Source: Pseudomonas sp. PDM14
GTDB lineage: Bacteria; Pseudomonadota; Gammaproteobacteria; Pseudomonadales; Pseudomonadaceae
NCBI RefSeq assembly: GCF_014851905.1
Contig: NZ_JACVAQ010000002.1
Span: 1,240,001 to 1,304,000 of the forward strand
DNA length: 64,000 nucleotides
Direction: 5' to 3'
The stretch's first letter is position 1, and every line of letters starts with the position of its first letter. The notes under the pieces were generated by a model. The model saw only the letters and a program-made list of their open reading frames with translations, was not told the DNA's origin and searched no databases. Made by a program: the position numbers and the translations under genes. Shown in pieces: positions 19,170 through 29,800 of the stretch.

Positions 19170-19275
19170 CCGTTCGCTGAGCTTAGCAGCCGCGCCTGCG
19201 GGTGAAACGACCATAAGTCGTATTGCGCAGCCGCCAATCAGGCCGTCGATCCGCTTTCGCCGATCACGCTCGGAC

Positions 19276-19761
19276 TCAGTGGTGGTGACCACCTTCACCG
19301 TGGATGTGGCCGTGGGCCAGCTCTTCGGCGAGGGCGTCACGCACGCTGACTACCTTGACCTTGAAGTTCAGACGCTGGCCCGCCAGCGGGTGATTGCCGT
19401 CAACGATCACGTCGTCGCCATCGAGGTCACGCACGGTGACGATCTGCATGCCGCCGTCCGGGCCGGAAGCGTGGAACTGCATGCCCACTTCCAGTTCGTC
19501 GACGCCTTCGAACATGCTGCGGTTGAGGGTCGCAACCAGCTCGGCGCTGTACTCGCCATAGGCGTCGGCCGGCTCGATGGTCACATCCAGCTCGTCGCCG
19601 GCCTGCTTGCCTTCGAGCGCCTTTTCCAGGCCGACGATGATGTTGCCGGCACCGTGCAGGTACGCGAGCGGCGCGCCGCCTGCGGAACTGTCGATGACCT
19701 CCCCGGCGTCGTTGGTCAGGGTATAGTCGATGGAGACAGCCTTGTTGGCGGCGATCAGCAT
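19276..19761 (-). CDS. slyD: FKBP-type peptidyl-prolyl isomerase SlyD
   Basis: 161-residue folding helper with an FKBP domain interrupted by the IF chaperone domain and a metal-binding tail. Seen: VSIDYTLTNDAGEVIDSS, LHGAGNIIVGLEKALEGK, then DAYGEYSAELV and the histidine-rich end GHIHGEGGHHH, which binds nickel in homologues. Start MLIAANKAV at 19761 is standard; the start codon overlaps the candidate start of the divergent DUF3565 gene. Confidence 0.95.
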   Translation of the reverse strand: MLIAANKAVSIDYTLTNDAGEVIDSSAGGAPLAYLHGAGNIIVGLEKALEGKQAGDELDVTIEPADAYGEYSAELVATLNRSMFEGVDELEVGMQFHASGPDGGMQIVTVRDLDGDDVIVDGNHPLAGQRLNFKVKVVSVRDALAEELAHGHIHGEGGHHH

Positions 19762-20062
19762 GGGGCGAGACCTTTTGCAAAAGATTGAAGAACGCGCAAG
19801 TTTACCTGCCGATTCGACCGAAAGCGACCCGAGCGCAGACGGACGGAACCCAACGACGACGGTCCTCACAGGCTATCGCCGGGACGAGGAGGGGCACTGG
19901 GTGGCCGAGCTTGCCTGCGGCCATACGCAGCACCTGCGTCACCTGCCACCCTGGCAGAATCGCGCCTGGGTGGACGACCCGGAACTGCGCCAGCAACGGG
20001 TCGGTCAACCCTTCGAATGCGGCTGGTGCGCGCAGCAGCGCGACAAACCCGCCAACGGATAG
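19760..20062 (+). CDS. DUF3565 family protein
   Basis: 100-residue small protein. The core GYRRDEEGHWVAELACGHTQHLRHLPPW and CGWC pair are the DUF3565 signature and look like a small zinc-binding or redox fold with conserved Cys and His. Function unknown. The start is uncertain: ATG 19760 overlaps the slyD start codon on the other strand, and an in-frame ATG at 19730 would extend the overlap; neither has a good ribosome site. It precedes ackA by 21 bases. Confidence 0.8.
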   Translation: MGRDLLQKIEERASLPADSTESDPSADGRNPTTTVLTGYRRDEEGHWVAELACGHTQHLRHLPPWQNRAWVDDPELRQQRVGQPFECGWCAQQRDKPANG

Positions 20063-20083
20063 AACGCTAGCCAAGGAGCACGC

Positions 20084-21268
20084 ATGCCGGCACGCAACAT
20101 TCTGGTGATCAACTGCGGCAGCTCGTCGATCAAGTTCGCCCTGATCAACGAGGCCCACTCGCATTTCACCCTCAGCGGCCTGGCCGAACGCCTGGGCAGC
20201 CACGACGCCGTGCTGCACTGGCAACGCGGCGACGAGAAAGGCAGCCTGATGCTGCCCGACGGCGACCACCGCGCCGCCCTTGCCCAGTTGCTGCCGCTGG
20301 TGCAGAACGCCGCCGGCGGCACGCTGCACGGCATCGGCCACCGCGTGGTCCACGGCGGCGAACACTTCACCAGCGCCAGCCTGCTCGACCCGCAGGTGAT
20401 CGCCGCGATTCGCGCCATCGCCCCGCTGGCCCCGCTGCACAACCCGGCCAGCCTACTGGGCATCGAAGCAGCCCTCAGCCTGCACCCGCAGCTGCCGCAG
20501 GTGGCGGTGTTCGACACCGCGTTCCACCAGAGCCTGCCCGAACACGCCTACCGCTACGCCGTGCCGGAACACCTCTACCGCGAGCACGGCGTGCGCCGCT
20601 ACGGCTTTCACGGCACCAGCCACCGCTACGTCAGCCACCGCGCCGCGGAAATCGCCGGGCTGGCCGTCGGCGACAGCAGCTGGCTGTCCGCGCACCTGGG
20701 CAACGGCTGCTCGACCTGCGCCATCGTCAACGGCCAGAGCCGCGACACCAGCATGGGCATGACCCCGCTCGAAGGCCTGGTAATGGGCACCCGCAGCGGC
20801 GATGTCGACCCCAACCTGCACGGCCACCTGGCCCGCGCTCTGGGCTGGAGCCTGGAACAGATCGACGCGATGCTGAACAAGGACAGCGGCCTGCTCGGCC
20901 TCTCCAGCCTGTCCAACGACATGCGCAGCCTGGAACAGGCGCGCGATCAGGGCCACGTCGGCGCCACGCTGGCCATCGAGGTGTTCTGCTACCGCCTGGC
21001 CAAGTCCCTGGCCGCCATGAGCTGTGCCCTGCCACAGCTGGACGGCCTGATCTTCACCGGCGGCATCGGCGAGAACTCGCCCCTGGTGCGGAGCAAGACC
21101 GTGGCCCACCTGAAACTGCTCAACCTGGCCCTGGACAAGGAGGCCAACGCCCGTAGCATCCGCGGCGTCGGCGGCCCGATCCAGGCCTACGGCCACCCGC
21201 GCGTGCTGGTGGTGCCGACCAACGAGGAGCGGCAGATCGCCCTCGACACCCTCGCCCTACTCCACTGA
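20084..21268 (+). CDS. ackA: Acetate kinase
   Basis: Interconverts acetyl phosphate + ADP and acetate + ATP. 394 residues, standard length. N-terminal [59 protein letters not shown] and [10 protein letters not shown] are all present. AAGGAGCACGC precedes ATG 20084. Forms an operon with pta, 14 bases downstream. Confidence 0.97.
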   Translation: MPARNILVINCGSSSIKFALINEAHSHFTLSGLAERLGSHDAVLHWQRGDEKGSLMLPDGDHRAALAQLLPLVQNAAGGTLHGIGHRVVHGGEHFTSASLLDPQVIAAIRAIAPLAPLHNPASLLGIEAALSLHPQLPQVAVFDTAFHQSLPEHAYRYAVPEHLYREHGVRRYGFHGTSHRYVSHRAAEIAGLAVGDSSWLSAHLGNGCSTCAIVNGQSRDTSMGMTPLEGLVMGTRSGDVDPNLHGHLARALGWSLEQIDAMLNKDSGLLGLSSLSNDMRSLEQARDQGHVGATLAIEVFCYRLAKSLAAMSCALPQLDGLIFTGGIGENSPLVRSKTVAHLKLLNLALDKEANARSIRGVGGPIQAYGHPRVLVVPTNEERQIALDTLALLH

Positions 21269-21282
21269 AGGCGCCCGTTCGC

Positions 21283-23373
21283 ATGCATACGTTTTTCATC
21301 GCCCCTACCGGCTTCGGTGTCGGCCTCACCTCGATCAGCCTCGGCCTGGTCCGCGCCCTGGAACGTGCCGGGCTCAAGGTCGGCTTCTTCAAGCCGATCG
21401 CCCAACCGCACCCGGGTGACGAAGGCCCGGAGCGCTCCACCGAACTGATCGCCCGCACCCTCGGCCTGACGCCGCCCAAGCCGCTGGGCCTGCCCCACGT
21501 CGAGCGCATGCTCGGCGATGGCCACCTCGACGAACTGCTGGAAGAAATCATCAGCCTCTACCAGCAGGCCGCCGAAGGCATGGACGTGCTGATCGTCGAG
21601 GGCATGGTGCCGACCCGCCACGCCAGCTACGCGGCGCGGATCAACGTGCACCTGGCCAAGAGCCTGGACGCCGAGATCATCCTGGTCTCGGCGCCGGACG
21701 GCGAGTCGGCGCAGGACCTGATCGAACTGTCCGACCGTATCGAAATCCAGGCGCAACTGTTCGGCGGCCCGAAGGACCCGAAGGTACTCGGCACCATCCT
21801 CAACAAGGTTCGCGGCGAAGGCTTTGCCGACCGCCTGCAAGAGCTCTCGCCGCTACTGAAGACCGAGGAATTCCACCTGCTCGGCTGCATTCCCTGGCAG
21901 GAAGAACTCAACGCCGCGCGCACCCGCGACATCGCCGACCTGCTCGGCGCGCGGGTGATCAACGCCGGCGACTACGAACAGCGCCGGGTGATGCAGATCG
22001 TCCTCTGCGCCCGCGCCGTGCCCAACACCGTCCAGTTGCTCAAGCCCGGCGTGCTGGTGGTCACCCCTGGCGACCGCGACGACATCATCCTCGCCGCCAG
22101 CCTGGCCGCGATGAACGGCGTGCCGCTGGCCGGCCTGCTGCTGTGCAGCGATTTCCCACCAGACCCGCGGATCATGGAGCTGTGCCGCGGCGCCCTGCAG
22201 AGCGGCCTGCCGGTGCTCAGCGTGAGCACCGGTTCGTACGACACGGCGACCAACCTCAATCGCTTGAACAAGGAAATCCCCATCGACGACCGCGAGCGCG
22301 CGGAGAAGGTCACCGAATTCGTCGCCGGGCACATCGATCATGACTGGCTCAAGCAACGCTGCGGCAGCCCGCGCGAGCCGCGCCTGTCGCCACCGGCATT
22401 CCGCTACCTGCTGATGCGTCGCGCCCAGGCGGCGAACAAGCGCATCGTCCTGCCCGAAGGCAGCGAGCCGCGCACCGTGCAGGCCGCGGCGATCTGCCAG
22501 GCCCGTGGCATCGCCCGCTGCGTGCTGCTGGCCAAGCCCGACGCCGTGCTGGCGGTGGCCAAGGCGCAGGGCATCGAGTTGCCGCCAGGCCTGGAAATCC
22601 TCGATCCGGACCTGATCCGCGAGCGCTACGTCGAGCCGATGGTCGAACTGCGCAAGGGCAAGGGCCTGACGGCGCCGGTGGCCACCGCGCAACTGGAAGA
22701 CACCGTGGTGCTGGGCACCATGATGCTCGCCCTCGATGAGGTCGACGGCCTGGTTTCCGGCGCCATCCACACCACCGCCAACACCATCCGCCCGGCCCTG
22801 CAGCTGATCAAGACCGCACCGGGCTACAACCTGGTGTCATCGGTGTTCTTCATGCTCCTGCCGGATCAGGTGGTGGTCTACGGCGACTGTGCGGTAAACC
22901 CCGACCCGACGGCACCGGAGCTGGCGGAGATCGCCCTGCAGAGCGCGGCGTCGGCCGAAGCCTTCGGCATCCCGTCGCGGGTGGCGATGATCAGCTATTC
23001 GACTGGTGACTCGGGCAGCGGCAGCGAGGTGGAAAAGGTCCGCGAGGCCACCCACCTGGCGCAGGCGCAGAACCCGCACCTGCTGATCGACGGCCCGCTG
23101 CAGTACGACGCCGCCGCCATCGACAGCGTCGGCCGGCAGAAAGCGCCGAACAGCCCCGTGGCCGGCCGCGCCACGGTGTTCATCTTCCCTGACCTGAACA
23201 CCGGTAATACCACCTACAAGGCCGTACAGCGCAGCGCCGAATGCCTCAGTGTCGGGCCGATGCTGCAAGGGCTGCGCAAACCGGTGAACGACCTCTCGCG
23301 TGGGGCGCTGGTCGACGACATCGTCTACACCATCGCCCTGACCGCGATCCAGGCGGTGGCCAAGAAGTCGTAG
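21283..23373 (+). CDS. pta: Phosphate acetyltransferase
   Basis: Interconverts acetyl-CoA + Pi and acetyl phosphate + CoA. At 696 residues it is the long form: an N-terminal P-loop domain (FFIAPTGFGVGLTSISLGL), a central DRTGG-type domain (about 215-330), and the C-terminal catalytic domain starting near residue 375 (RRAQAANKRIVLPEG) with SAEAFGIPSRVAMISYSTGDSGSG. Downstream of ackA in the usual overflow/acetyl-phosphate operon. Confidence 0.97.
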   Translation: MHTFFIAPTGFGVGLTSISLGLVRALERAGLKVGFFKPIAQPHPGDEGPERSTELIARTLGLTPPKPLGLPHVERMLGDGHLDELLEEIISLYQQAAEGMDVLIVEGMVPTRHASYAARINVHLAKSLDAEIILVSAPDGESAQDLIELSDRIEIQAQLFGGPKDPKVLGTILNKVRGEGFADRLQELSPLLKTEEFHLLGCIPWQEELNAARTRDIADLLGARVINAGDYEQRRVMQIVLCARAVPNTVQLLKPGVLVVTPGDRDDIILAASLAAMNGVPLAGLLLCSDFPPDPRIMELCRGALQSGLPVLSVSTGSYDTATNLNRLNKEIPIDDRERAEKVTEFVAGHIDHDWLKQRCGSPREPRLSPPAFRYLLMRRAQAANKRIVLPEGSEPRTVQAAAICQARGIARCVLLAKPDAVLAVAKAQGIELPPGLEILDPDLIRERYVEPMVELRKGKGLTAPVATAQLEDTVVLGTMMLALDEVDGLVSGAIHTTANTIRPALQLIKTAPGYNLVSSVFFMLLPDQVVVYGDCAVNPDPTAPELAEIALQSAASAEAFGIPSRVAMISYSTGDSGSGSEVEKVREATHLAQAQNPHLLIDGPLQYDAAAIDSVGRQKAPNSPVAGRATVFIFPDLNTGNTTYKAVQRSAECLSVGPMLQGLRKPVNDLSRGALVDDIVYTIALTAIQAVAKKS

Positions 23374-23710
23374 GGCCGTTCGTGCCGTGATCGCTCCCAC
23401 GCTCCGCGTGGGAGTGCGCTTGCAGGCGTTCTGCGTGCGTGGAACGTCCCTGATGGAGTTTTCCTATGGCGCGTGGGAAACCTTCACTCGCCAGCCCCCT
23501 CACCCGCCCAGGCGGGCGTGCGCTAGAATCGCGGCCACCTGCTGCGCCGGACGACAACCAGGCTGACCAACGAGTCCGCCCCAGCACTTGCCGTTCAGTG
23601 TACAAGCGTTAACCTTGGCACCGGAAAGCCCGGCGCCACAAAGCGCCGCAGATGTTTCGACCGATTCCGGGGCACACAGAATGCCCCTCTTTCAGGAGGC
23701 GCGCGCGCCC
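23374..23710. other. Intergenic region pta / acyltransferase
   Basis: 337 bases without a gene. It holds the REP-like palindrome at 23394-23414, a degenerate CGTGGGA relative near 23470, a small hairpin CCCGCC-CA-GGCGGG (23503-23516), a TAGAAT -10-like hexamer at 23524-23529, and the AGGAGG ribosome site at 23694-23699. No intrinsic terminator with a T run is visible after pta. Confidence 0.5.
23394..23414. repeat. REP-like palindrome
   Basis: CTCCCACGC / GCGTGGGAG with a 3-base loop, 21 bases after the pta stop. It shares the GTGGGAG core with the pair at 15843-15905. Confidence 0.7.
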
Positions 23711-24619
23711 ATGCTGCACTTTCTCCCTGCCCCGCTGCTCGGCCTGCTGGCCAGCCTGATGCTGGCGCTGAACACCCTGATCTGCTGCTGGCCGCTGTTC
23801 GCCGTCTCGCTGCTCAAACTGCTGGTGCCGGTACCGGCGATCCAGCGCGTCCTGCGCTTCGTCATGCACGGCATCGCCGAGTTCTGGATCAGCGTGAACA
23901 AGTTCTGGATGAACATGGTGCGGCGCACCGAGTGGAACGTTCAGGGCCTGCAGCGCTTCGACATGAAGCACTCCTACCTCGTCACCAGCAACCACCAGAG
24001 CTGGGTCGACATCCTGGTGCTGCAATACCTGATGAACAAGCGCCTGCCCTTCCTCAAGTTCTTCCTCAAGCAGGAGCTGATCTGGGTACCGATGATCGGC
24101 CTGTGCTGGTGGGCGCTCGAGTTCCCCTTCATGAAGCGCTACACCAAGGCCTACCTGGCCAAGCACCCGGAAAAGCTCGGCCAGGACCTGGCCACCACAC
24201 GCAAGGCCTGTGCGCGTTACAAGACCAACCCGGTGTCGGTGTTCAACTTCCTCGAAGGCACGCGCTTCACCCCGCAGAAGCACGCGGAGCAGCAATCACC
24301 CTTCAAGTACCTGCTCAAGCCCAAGGCTGGCGGCATTGCCTTCGTGCTTGACGCGATGGGCGAGCAACTGCACTCGATCGTCAACGTGACCATCCATTAC
24401 CCCGGCGGCAATCCGGGGTTCTGGGACCTGCTCAGCGGCCGTATCGGCGAGGTGGTGGTGCGCTTCGAGGAGCTGCCGATCCCGGCCGAGTTTATCGGCC
24501 AGAACTATGACCAGGACGCCGCCTACCGCCTGCAGTTCCAGCAGTGGGTCAATCAGCTCTGGGAAGCCAAGGACGCCGAACTGGAACGCCTGCACGCGGA
24601 GTTCCCAGGCAAGGACTGA
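23711..24619 (+). CDS. PlsC-like acyltransferase (YihG type)
   Basis: 302-residue membrane-associated acyltransferase of the lysophosphatidate acyltransferase superfamily. A hydrophobic N-terminus (FLPAPLLGLLASLMLAL onward), the catalytic NHQSWVD (HX4D), a membrane-lying stretch with FPFMKRY, and the substrate motif FLEGTR are seen. It resembles E. coli YihG, a second acyltransferase shaping membrane lipids. The start at 23711 is 11 bases after AGGAGG; in-frame ATG 23681 is an alternative. Converges with, and directly abuts, the c-di-GMP regulator stop at 24620. Confidence 0.88.
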   Translation: MLHFLPAPLLGLLASLMLALNTLICCWPLFAVSLLKLLVPVPAIQRVLRFVMHGIAEFWISVNKFWMNMVRRTEWNVQGLQRFDMKHSYLVTSNHQSWVDILVLQYLMNKRLPFLKFFLKQELIWVPMIGLCWWALEFPFMKRYTKAYLAKHPEKLGQDLATTRKACARYKTNPVSVFNFLEGTRFTPQKHAEQQSPFKYLLKPKAGGIAFVLDAMGEQLHSIVNVTIHYPGGNPGFWDLLSGRIGEVVVRFEELPIPAEFIGQNYDQDAAYRLQFQQWVNQLWEAKDAELERLHAEFPGKD

Positions 24620-26761
24620 TCACGAGCCCGGGCGCCAGATCGTCCAGTCCAGCTTGCTCGGAAAGGTCGTGGCCTGCTCCACCGGCAGGCCCGGCGCCAC
24701 CAGAAAACCCTGCATGGTCGTGCACTGATGGGCGATCAGCCAGTCGCGCTGGGCCACGGTTTCCACGCCCTCGGCAATCACCTCCAGGTCGAGGTGATGG
24801 CCAAGGTCGATGATGGTGCTGACGATCGCCGCGTCTTTCGGCGAGTCGAGCATGTTGGAGATGAACAGGCGGTCGATCTTCAACGTATCCAGTTCAAAGT
24901 GACGCAGGTAGGCCAGCGACGAATAGCCGGTGCCGAAGTCATCGATGGCGATGCGCACCCCCAGCGAACGGAGCTGGCGCAGCTGCTCGCTGGCGGTGTC
25001 GACATCCTGCATCAGCGCACTCTCGGTCACCTCCACTTCCAGTTGTGACGGTTTCAGGCCGATCTCGCCAAGCAGGCGGCGCAGGTCATCGACCAGTTGC
25101 GGCATGCTGAACTGCACCGGACTGACGTTGAGGCTGATCACCAACTCCTCGCCGAAGCGCTCACCCCAGGCCAGGCATTGCTGGATGCCCTCGTGGAAGA
25201 TCCAGTCGCCCAGGCGATTGATCAGCCGGGTCTCCTCCAGCAGCGGAATAAATACCCCCGGCGAAATGGTTCCGGCGACCCGGTGCTGCCAGCGCAGCAG
25301 CGCCTCAAAACCACGCAGGCGGCCGCTGGCAAGGTCGATCTGCGGTTGATAGACCAGGCGGAAATCATCCTGCTCGATGGCCATGCGCAGGCTCTCTTCG
25401 AGCATCAGCCGCGAGCGCGCGCGGCCGTTCATTTCCGGGGAGAAAAAACGGTATTGCTGACGCCCCGCGCGCTTGGCCTCGTACATGGCCATGTCGGCGG
25501 CGCGCAGCAGGCCGTCGACGCTCTGTCCGCATTCGGGAAAACAGGCGATGCCGACGCTGGCACCCAGGGTGAATTCGACACCGTCGACCTTCTGCCGGGT
25601 CGACACCAGTTCGATGAGTTTTTCCGCCACGCGAGCGGCATCCTCGGGGTGGTCCAGCGAGTCGAGCAGCGCGGTGAACTCGTCGCCGCCCATGCGCGCC
25701 AGCACATCGTAAGGACGCAGGCAGGTCTTCAGCTGTTCGGCGACACGGCGCAGCACCTGGTCGCCTGCGGCGTGGCCAAGGGAGTCGTTGATGCGTTTGA
25801 AGCCATCCAGGTCGAGGTAGAGAATCGCCATGCGCTTGCCGCTGCGGTCGATGCGCGACAGCGACGACTCCAGGGTCTGGTGGAAACCGCGGCGGTTGTA
25901 CAGGCCGGTCAGGGCATCGGTGATGGCCTGGGACTCCAGCTGGGCGTGCAGGTTGCGCACCACCGACATGTCGAGGGCGATCAGCACCATGGAATCCTGG
26001 TACTGCGGCAGAGGCGAACAGGACAGTGCCACCGGCAGGAAGCTGCCGCTGAAAGTGGTCAGCACCGCATCGTGCAGACGATAGGTCTGGCCTTCGCGCC
26101 AGTGCTTGAAGAACTCGGTCTCCTGCCAGTTCTCCGGCATGTCCGGCGACTTCAGGTAGTTCAGCAGCGAGCTGCCGAGCAGGTCGTCGATTTCCGCATG
26201 GAGCATCTGCGCCATGGCCGGATTGACGAAGCTGATGGCACCGAGCCGATCCAGCACGACGATGCCTTCGGACGCGTTCTCCAGCACCGAGGCATTGAAG
26301 GCGCGCGCGCTGTCCAGTTGCTGGCTGAGCAGCTGCAGTTCGTGGCGATGGCGCTCGTGCTCGAGCAGCGCGTTGATCTTGTGCTTGAGCACGCTGGGAT
26401 CGAACGGCTTGAGGATGAAATCCACTGCGCCGATGGCATAGCCGTGCAGCACCGAGTCCTCGGTGTGGGCAATCGCCGAAAGGAAGATGATCGGCGTGTG
26501 CCGGGTATGCGGGCTGCCCCGCATCAGCCGAGCCACTTCGAAGCCGTCCATGCGCGGCATCTGCACGTCCAGCAGGACCAGGCCGACGGGCTCGTCGATC
26601 ATGCACTGCAGGGCCGCCTCGCCGGAGTTCACCGTGCGCACGTCCCAGTCGCTGTCGCCGAGCAGTGCCTCCATGGCGATCAGGTTTTCCTCGCGATCGT
26701 CCACCACCAGCAGCACCTGATCCTGGCAATCGACTGACACCTCAAACTGTGCCAGCTGCAT
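24620..26761 (-). CDS. Response regulator REC-PAS-GGDEF-EAL
   Basis: 713-residue cytoplasmic c-di-GMP turnover protein. Receiver domain 15-135 with acidic pocket VVDD (20-22), phosphoacceptor D65 (LLDVQMPRMDGF) and LKPFD lysine; PAS about 145-270; GGDEF about 275-440 with intact GGDEF (358-362) and RxxD (R349-D352); EAL from about 450 with FEALLRW, NVSPVQF, TES, DDFGTGYSS, KIDRLF and AEGVET all retained. Both synthesis and hydrolysis look possible. Ribosome site AGGAGGTGAGT fixes the start. It follows the hybrid kinase by 96 bases in the same direction, its likely phosphodonor. Confidence 0.93.
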   Translation of the reverse strand: MQLAQFEVSVDCQDQVLLVVDDREENLIAMEALLGDSDWDVRTVNSGEAALQCMIDEPVGLVLLDVQMPRMDGFEVARLMRGSPHTRHTPIIFLSAIAHTEDSVLHGYAIGAVDFILKPFDPSVLKHKINALLEHERHRHELQLLSQQLDSARAFNASVLENASEGIVVLDRLGAISFVNPAMAQMLHAEIDDLLGSSLLNYLKSPDMPENWQETEFFKHWREGQTYRLHDAVLTTFSGSFLPVALSCSPLPQYQDSMVLIALDMSVVRNLHAQLESQAITDALTGLYNRRGFHQTLESSLSRIDRSGKRMAILYLDLDGFKRINDSLGHAAGDQVLRRVAEQLKTCLRPYDVLARMGGDEFTALLDSLDHPEDAARVAEKLIELVSTRQKVDGVEFTLGASVGIACFPECGQSVDGLLRAADMAMYEAKRAGRQQYRFFSPEMNGRARSRLMLEESLRMAIEQDDFRLVYQPQIDLASGRLRGFEALLRWQHRVAGTISPGVFIPLLEETRLINRLGDWIFHEGIQQCLAWGERFGEELVISLNVSPVQFSMPQLVDDLRRLLGEIGLKPSQLEVEVTESALMQDVDTASEQLRQLRSLGVRIAIDDFGTGYSSLAYLRHFELDTLKIDRLFISNMLDSPKDAAIVSTIIDLGHHLDLEVIAEGVETVAQRDWLIAHQCTTMQGFLVAPGLPVEQATTFPSKLDWTIWRPGS

Positions 26762-26857
26762 ACTCACCTCCTGCGGCAATCACTGATGTCAGCGCGTAAC
26801 CGGCTCGTCTCCGGCATAGCCTGTGGATGACAGTGGTCTTGCTACGATAGTCCGTTA

Positions 26858-29800
26858 TCACTGCTTGTCTCCCTGAGCCCGGCGCGATGCCTCGGGCGTG
26901 GTGCTGAGCCAGCGCTGCAGCAGGTCCAGCAAATCCTGGCGAGCCACCGGCTTGGCCAGGTAGTCATCGGCGCCGGCGGTGATGCATTTCTCCCGGTCGC
27001 CCTTCATTGCATGAGCCGTCAGAGCTATGACCGGAATCCGGCAATCATGTTCTTCCTTTAAAATTCGCGTGGCGGTGTAGCCGTCCATCACCGGCATGGC
27101 CATGTCCATCAGGATCACGTCGAACGGCTCGCGGGCGAAGCATTCCAGAGCCTCCACACCATCCTTGGCCGGTGTCACGTGCAGGCCGATCTCGTCAAGC
27201 AGCGCCGTCATCGCGTAGATGTTGCGCATGTCGTCATCCACCAGCAGCACGCGCTTGCCGTTCAGAACCGGCGCGGTACTGGCCGGCGGCGTACGCACCG
27301 CGGCAAGAAAGCCCTGCACCGCCGAGTCGAGCGCGGCAAGGTCGTTGCCACTCTTGCGCACCACCACCGCCGAGTAATGGCGCAGGCGCTGCAGGTCCTG
27401 GTGGCTGACATCGACACCGGTGTTCACCACCACGCGGGTGCCGTGCAGCGGCCGTTCGCGGTGCATCGCCTCGAGCAGGTCGAAGCCGTCCTGATCGGGC
27501 AGGTTGAGGTCGATCACCACCGCACCGAACGGTTCGCGGGCATACAGCTGCAGCGCCTGGGCGGCAGTCGCAGCGGGCGTACAGGTGAAGCCGAGCTGCT
27601 GCAGGTGTTCGCCGTAATACGCCCGTTCGGCATCGACATCTTCCACCAGCAGCAGTGGCCGCTCGGCCTGCCCCGGCACGGCAAGGTCCTGGAAGACCTG
27701 CTCCAGGGCCTGACGGCCGATCGGTTTGACCAGATAGTGGGTACCGTCGGCCTGCCAGTCCTGCGGCTGCGGCACGCAGGAAATGATGTGCACCGGCACC
27801 TCGCGGTGCTGGGCCAGGCCACGCATGCGGCGATAGATCTGCCAGCCGCTGATGTCCGGCAACAGGATGTCGAGTACCACCGCGACGAAGCGCTCGCTCT
27901 GCAGCAATTCGATGGCCTGCTTGCCACTGCGGCACTGCACGCAGGAAAAGCCGTGGGCCTGGGCAGCCTCGGCGATCACCGAGGCGAAATTGGCGTCGTC
28001 CTCGACGATCAGCATGGCCGGCCCCTGACCACTGCGTACCGGTGCGCTGACCGGGGGCTCGTGGGCATCGACCTGCACCGGCGCCACCACCGGCAGCTGC
28101 ACGATGAACCGCGAGCCCTGGCCGGGCGTACTCTGCAGGCTGATCTGCCCACCCAGCACTTCGACCAGCTGACGGGTGATGGCCAGGCCCAGGCCGGTGC
28201 CTCCGAAGCGCCGGCTGGTCGACCCATCGATCTGCTGAAAGGCTTGAAAGATGCGCTCGTGCTGCTCCGCTGCAATGCCGATACCGGTGTCCCGCACGAC
28301 GATCTGCAGGGTCTCGCGCTCATCGTCCAGCGGCGTGGGCGAGCAGGCGATGGTCAGCTCGACCTCGCCGCTCTCGGTGAACTTCAGCGCGTTGGACAGC
28401 AGGTTGCGCAGGATCTGGTGCAGGCGCCCGCGGTCGCTGTTGATCACCCGCGGCACACCCGGCTCGACATGGCTGAACAGCTGCAGGCCCTTCACCTCGG
28501 CCATCGGCCGCAGGCTGGCATCCAGTTCGACGAGCATGTCGTGGACGTTGAGCGGCTCCAGCCTCAGCTGCACACGACCGGCTTCGATCTTGGCCAGGTC
28601 GAGCACGTCGTTGATCAGCTGCAGCAGGTCGTTGCCGGCGCGATAGACGATGTCGGCATGCTTGACCTGCTTCTCGGTCAGGTTGCCGGCGGCGTTCTGC
28701 TTGAGCTGTTCGCTGAGGATCAGGATGCTGTTCAGCGGCGTGCGCAGCTCGTGGGACATGTTGGCGAGGAATTCCGACTTGTAGCGGTTGGCCAGCGCCA
28801 GTTGCTCGGCCTGTTCACGCAGGCGTTTCTCGGCGGCCTTGCGCTCGCTGATATCGATGATCACCGCCTGCACCAGCATGTCGTCGCCGCTGCGCAGGGG
28901 CGACAAGCCGACCTCCAGCGGAATCAGCCGACCATCGCGGTGCTGGCCGAACAGTTCACGGTTGTTGCCCATGCGCCGCGGCGACGGGTCCTGGGTGAAC
29001 ACCTGGCGCAGACCAGAGTGCAGGCCGCGCAGGGTTTCCGGCAGCAGCCGCTCCACTGGCTGGCCGAGCAGTTCGTCACGGCTGTAGCCGAACATCTGCT
29101 CGGTCTGCCGGTTGACCATGCTCACCAGCCCCTTGGCATCGGCGAGCACGATGGCGTTGGGCGAAGCCTCGACCACCAGGCGGAAGCGCTCCTCGGCGGC
29201 CTTGCGCGCGCTGATGTCGATGATCACCGCCTGCACCAGCACGTCGTGACCGCTGCGCAGCGGTGAGAGCCCGACCTCGAGCGGAATCGAACGACCATCG
29301 CGGTGCTGGCCGAACAGCTCGCGGCTGCCCCCCATGCGACGAGGCTCCGGACTCTCCTGGTACTGCGCACGCAAGCCCACATGGGCTGCGCGAATCGCTT
29401 CCGGCAGCAACATTTCCACCGGTTGCTGCAGCAACTCCTGACGCGGGTAACCGAACATTAACTCGGTCTGCCGGTTGACCATGGCGATCAGCCCGCGACT
29501 ATCGACCAGCACGATGGCGTTGGGCGAGGCCTCGACCACCATGCGAAAACGCTCTTCGCGCTCGCGCAGCCCCTGGGCCTGGCGCTCGCTTTCGACCATC
29601 GCCCGCTCACGCAGGAACAGGTAGCCACCAACCAGCAACGACAGCAGCAGCGCGGCCAGCAGGCCGGTGCTCAGGCCCACGGTCAGCGTACTGTTGCGCA
29701 GGGTCTGCTCGTACTGCGGTGTACTGCCGACCTTGAGCAGCCATTCGCGGCCGTAGACGTTCAGCGTGCGCGATGCCTGCAGCCGCGAAGTGGCCTCGCG

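Noticed and set aside
25097..26737. Rightward frame of about 546 codons antisense to the REC-GGDEF-EAL gene
   Set aside because: Same kind of antisense shadow with no domain; the sense strand is unambiguous.
27179..29266. Rightward frame of about 695 codons antisense to the hybrid kinase
   Set aside because: Antisense shadow of a gene with full kinase and receiver motifs.
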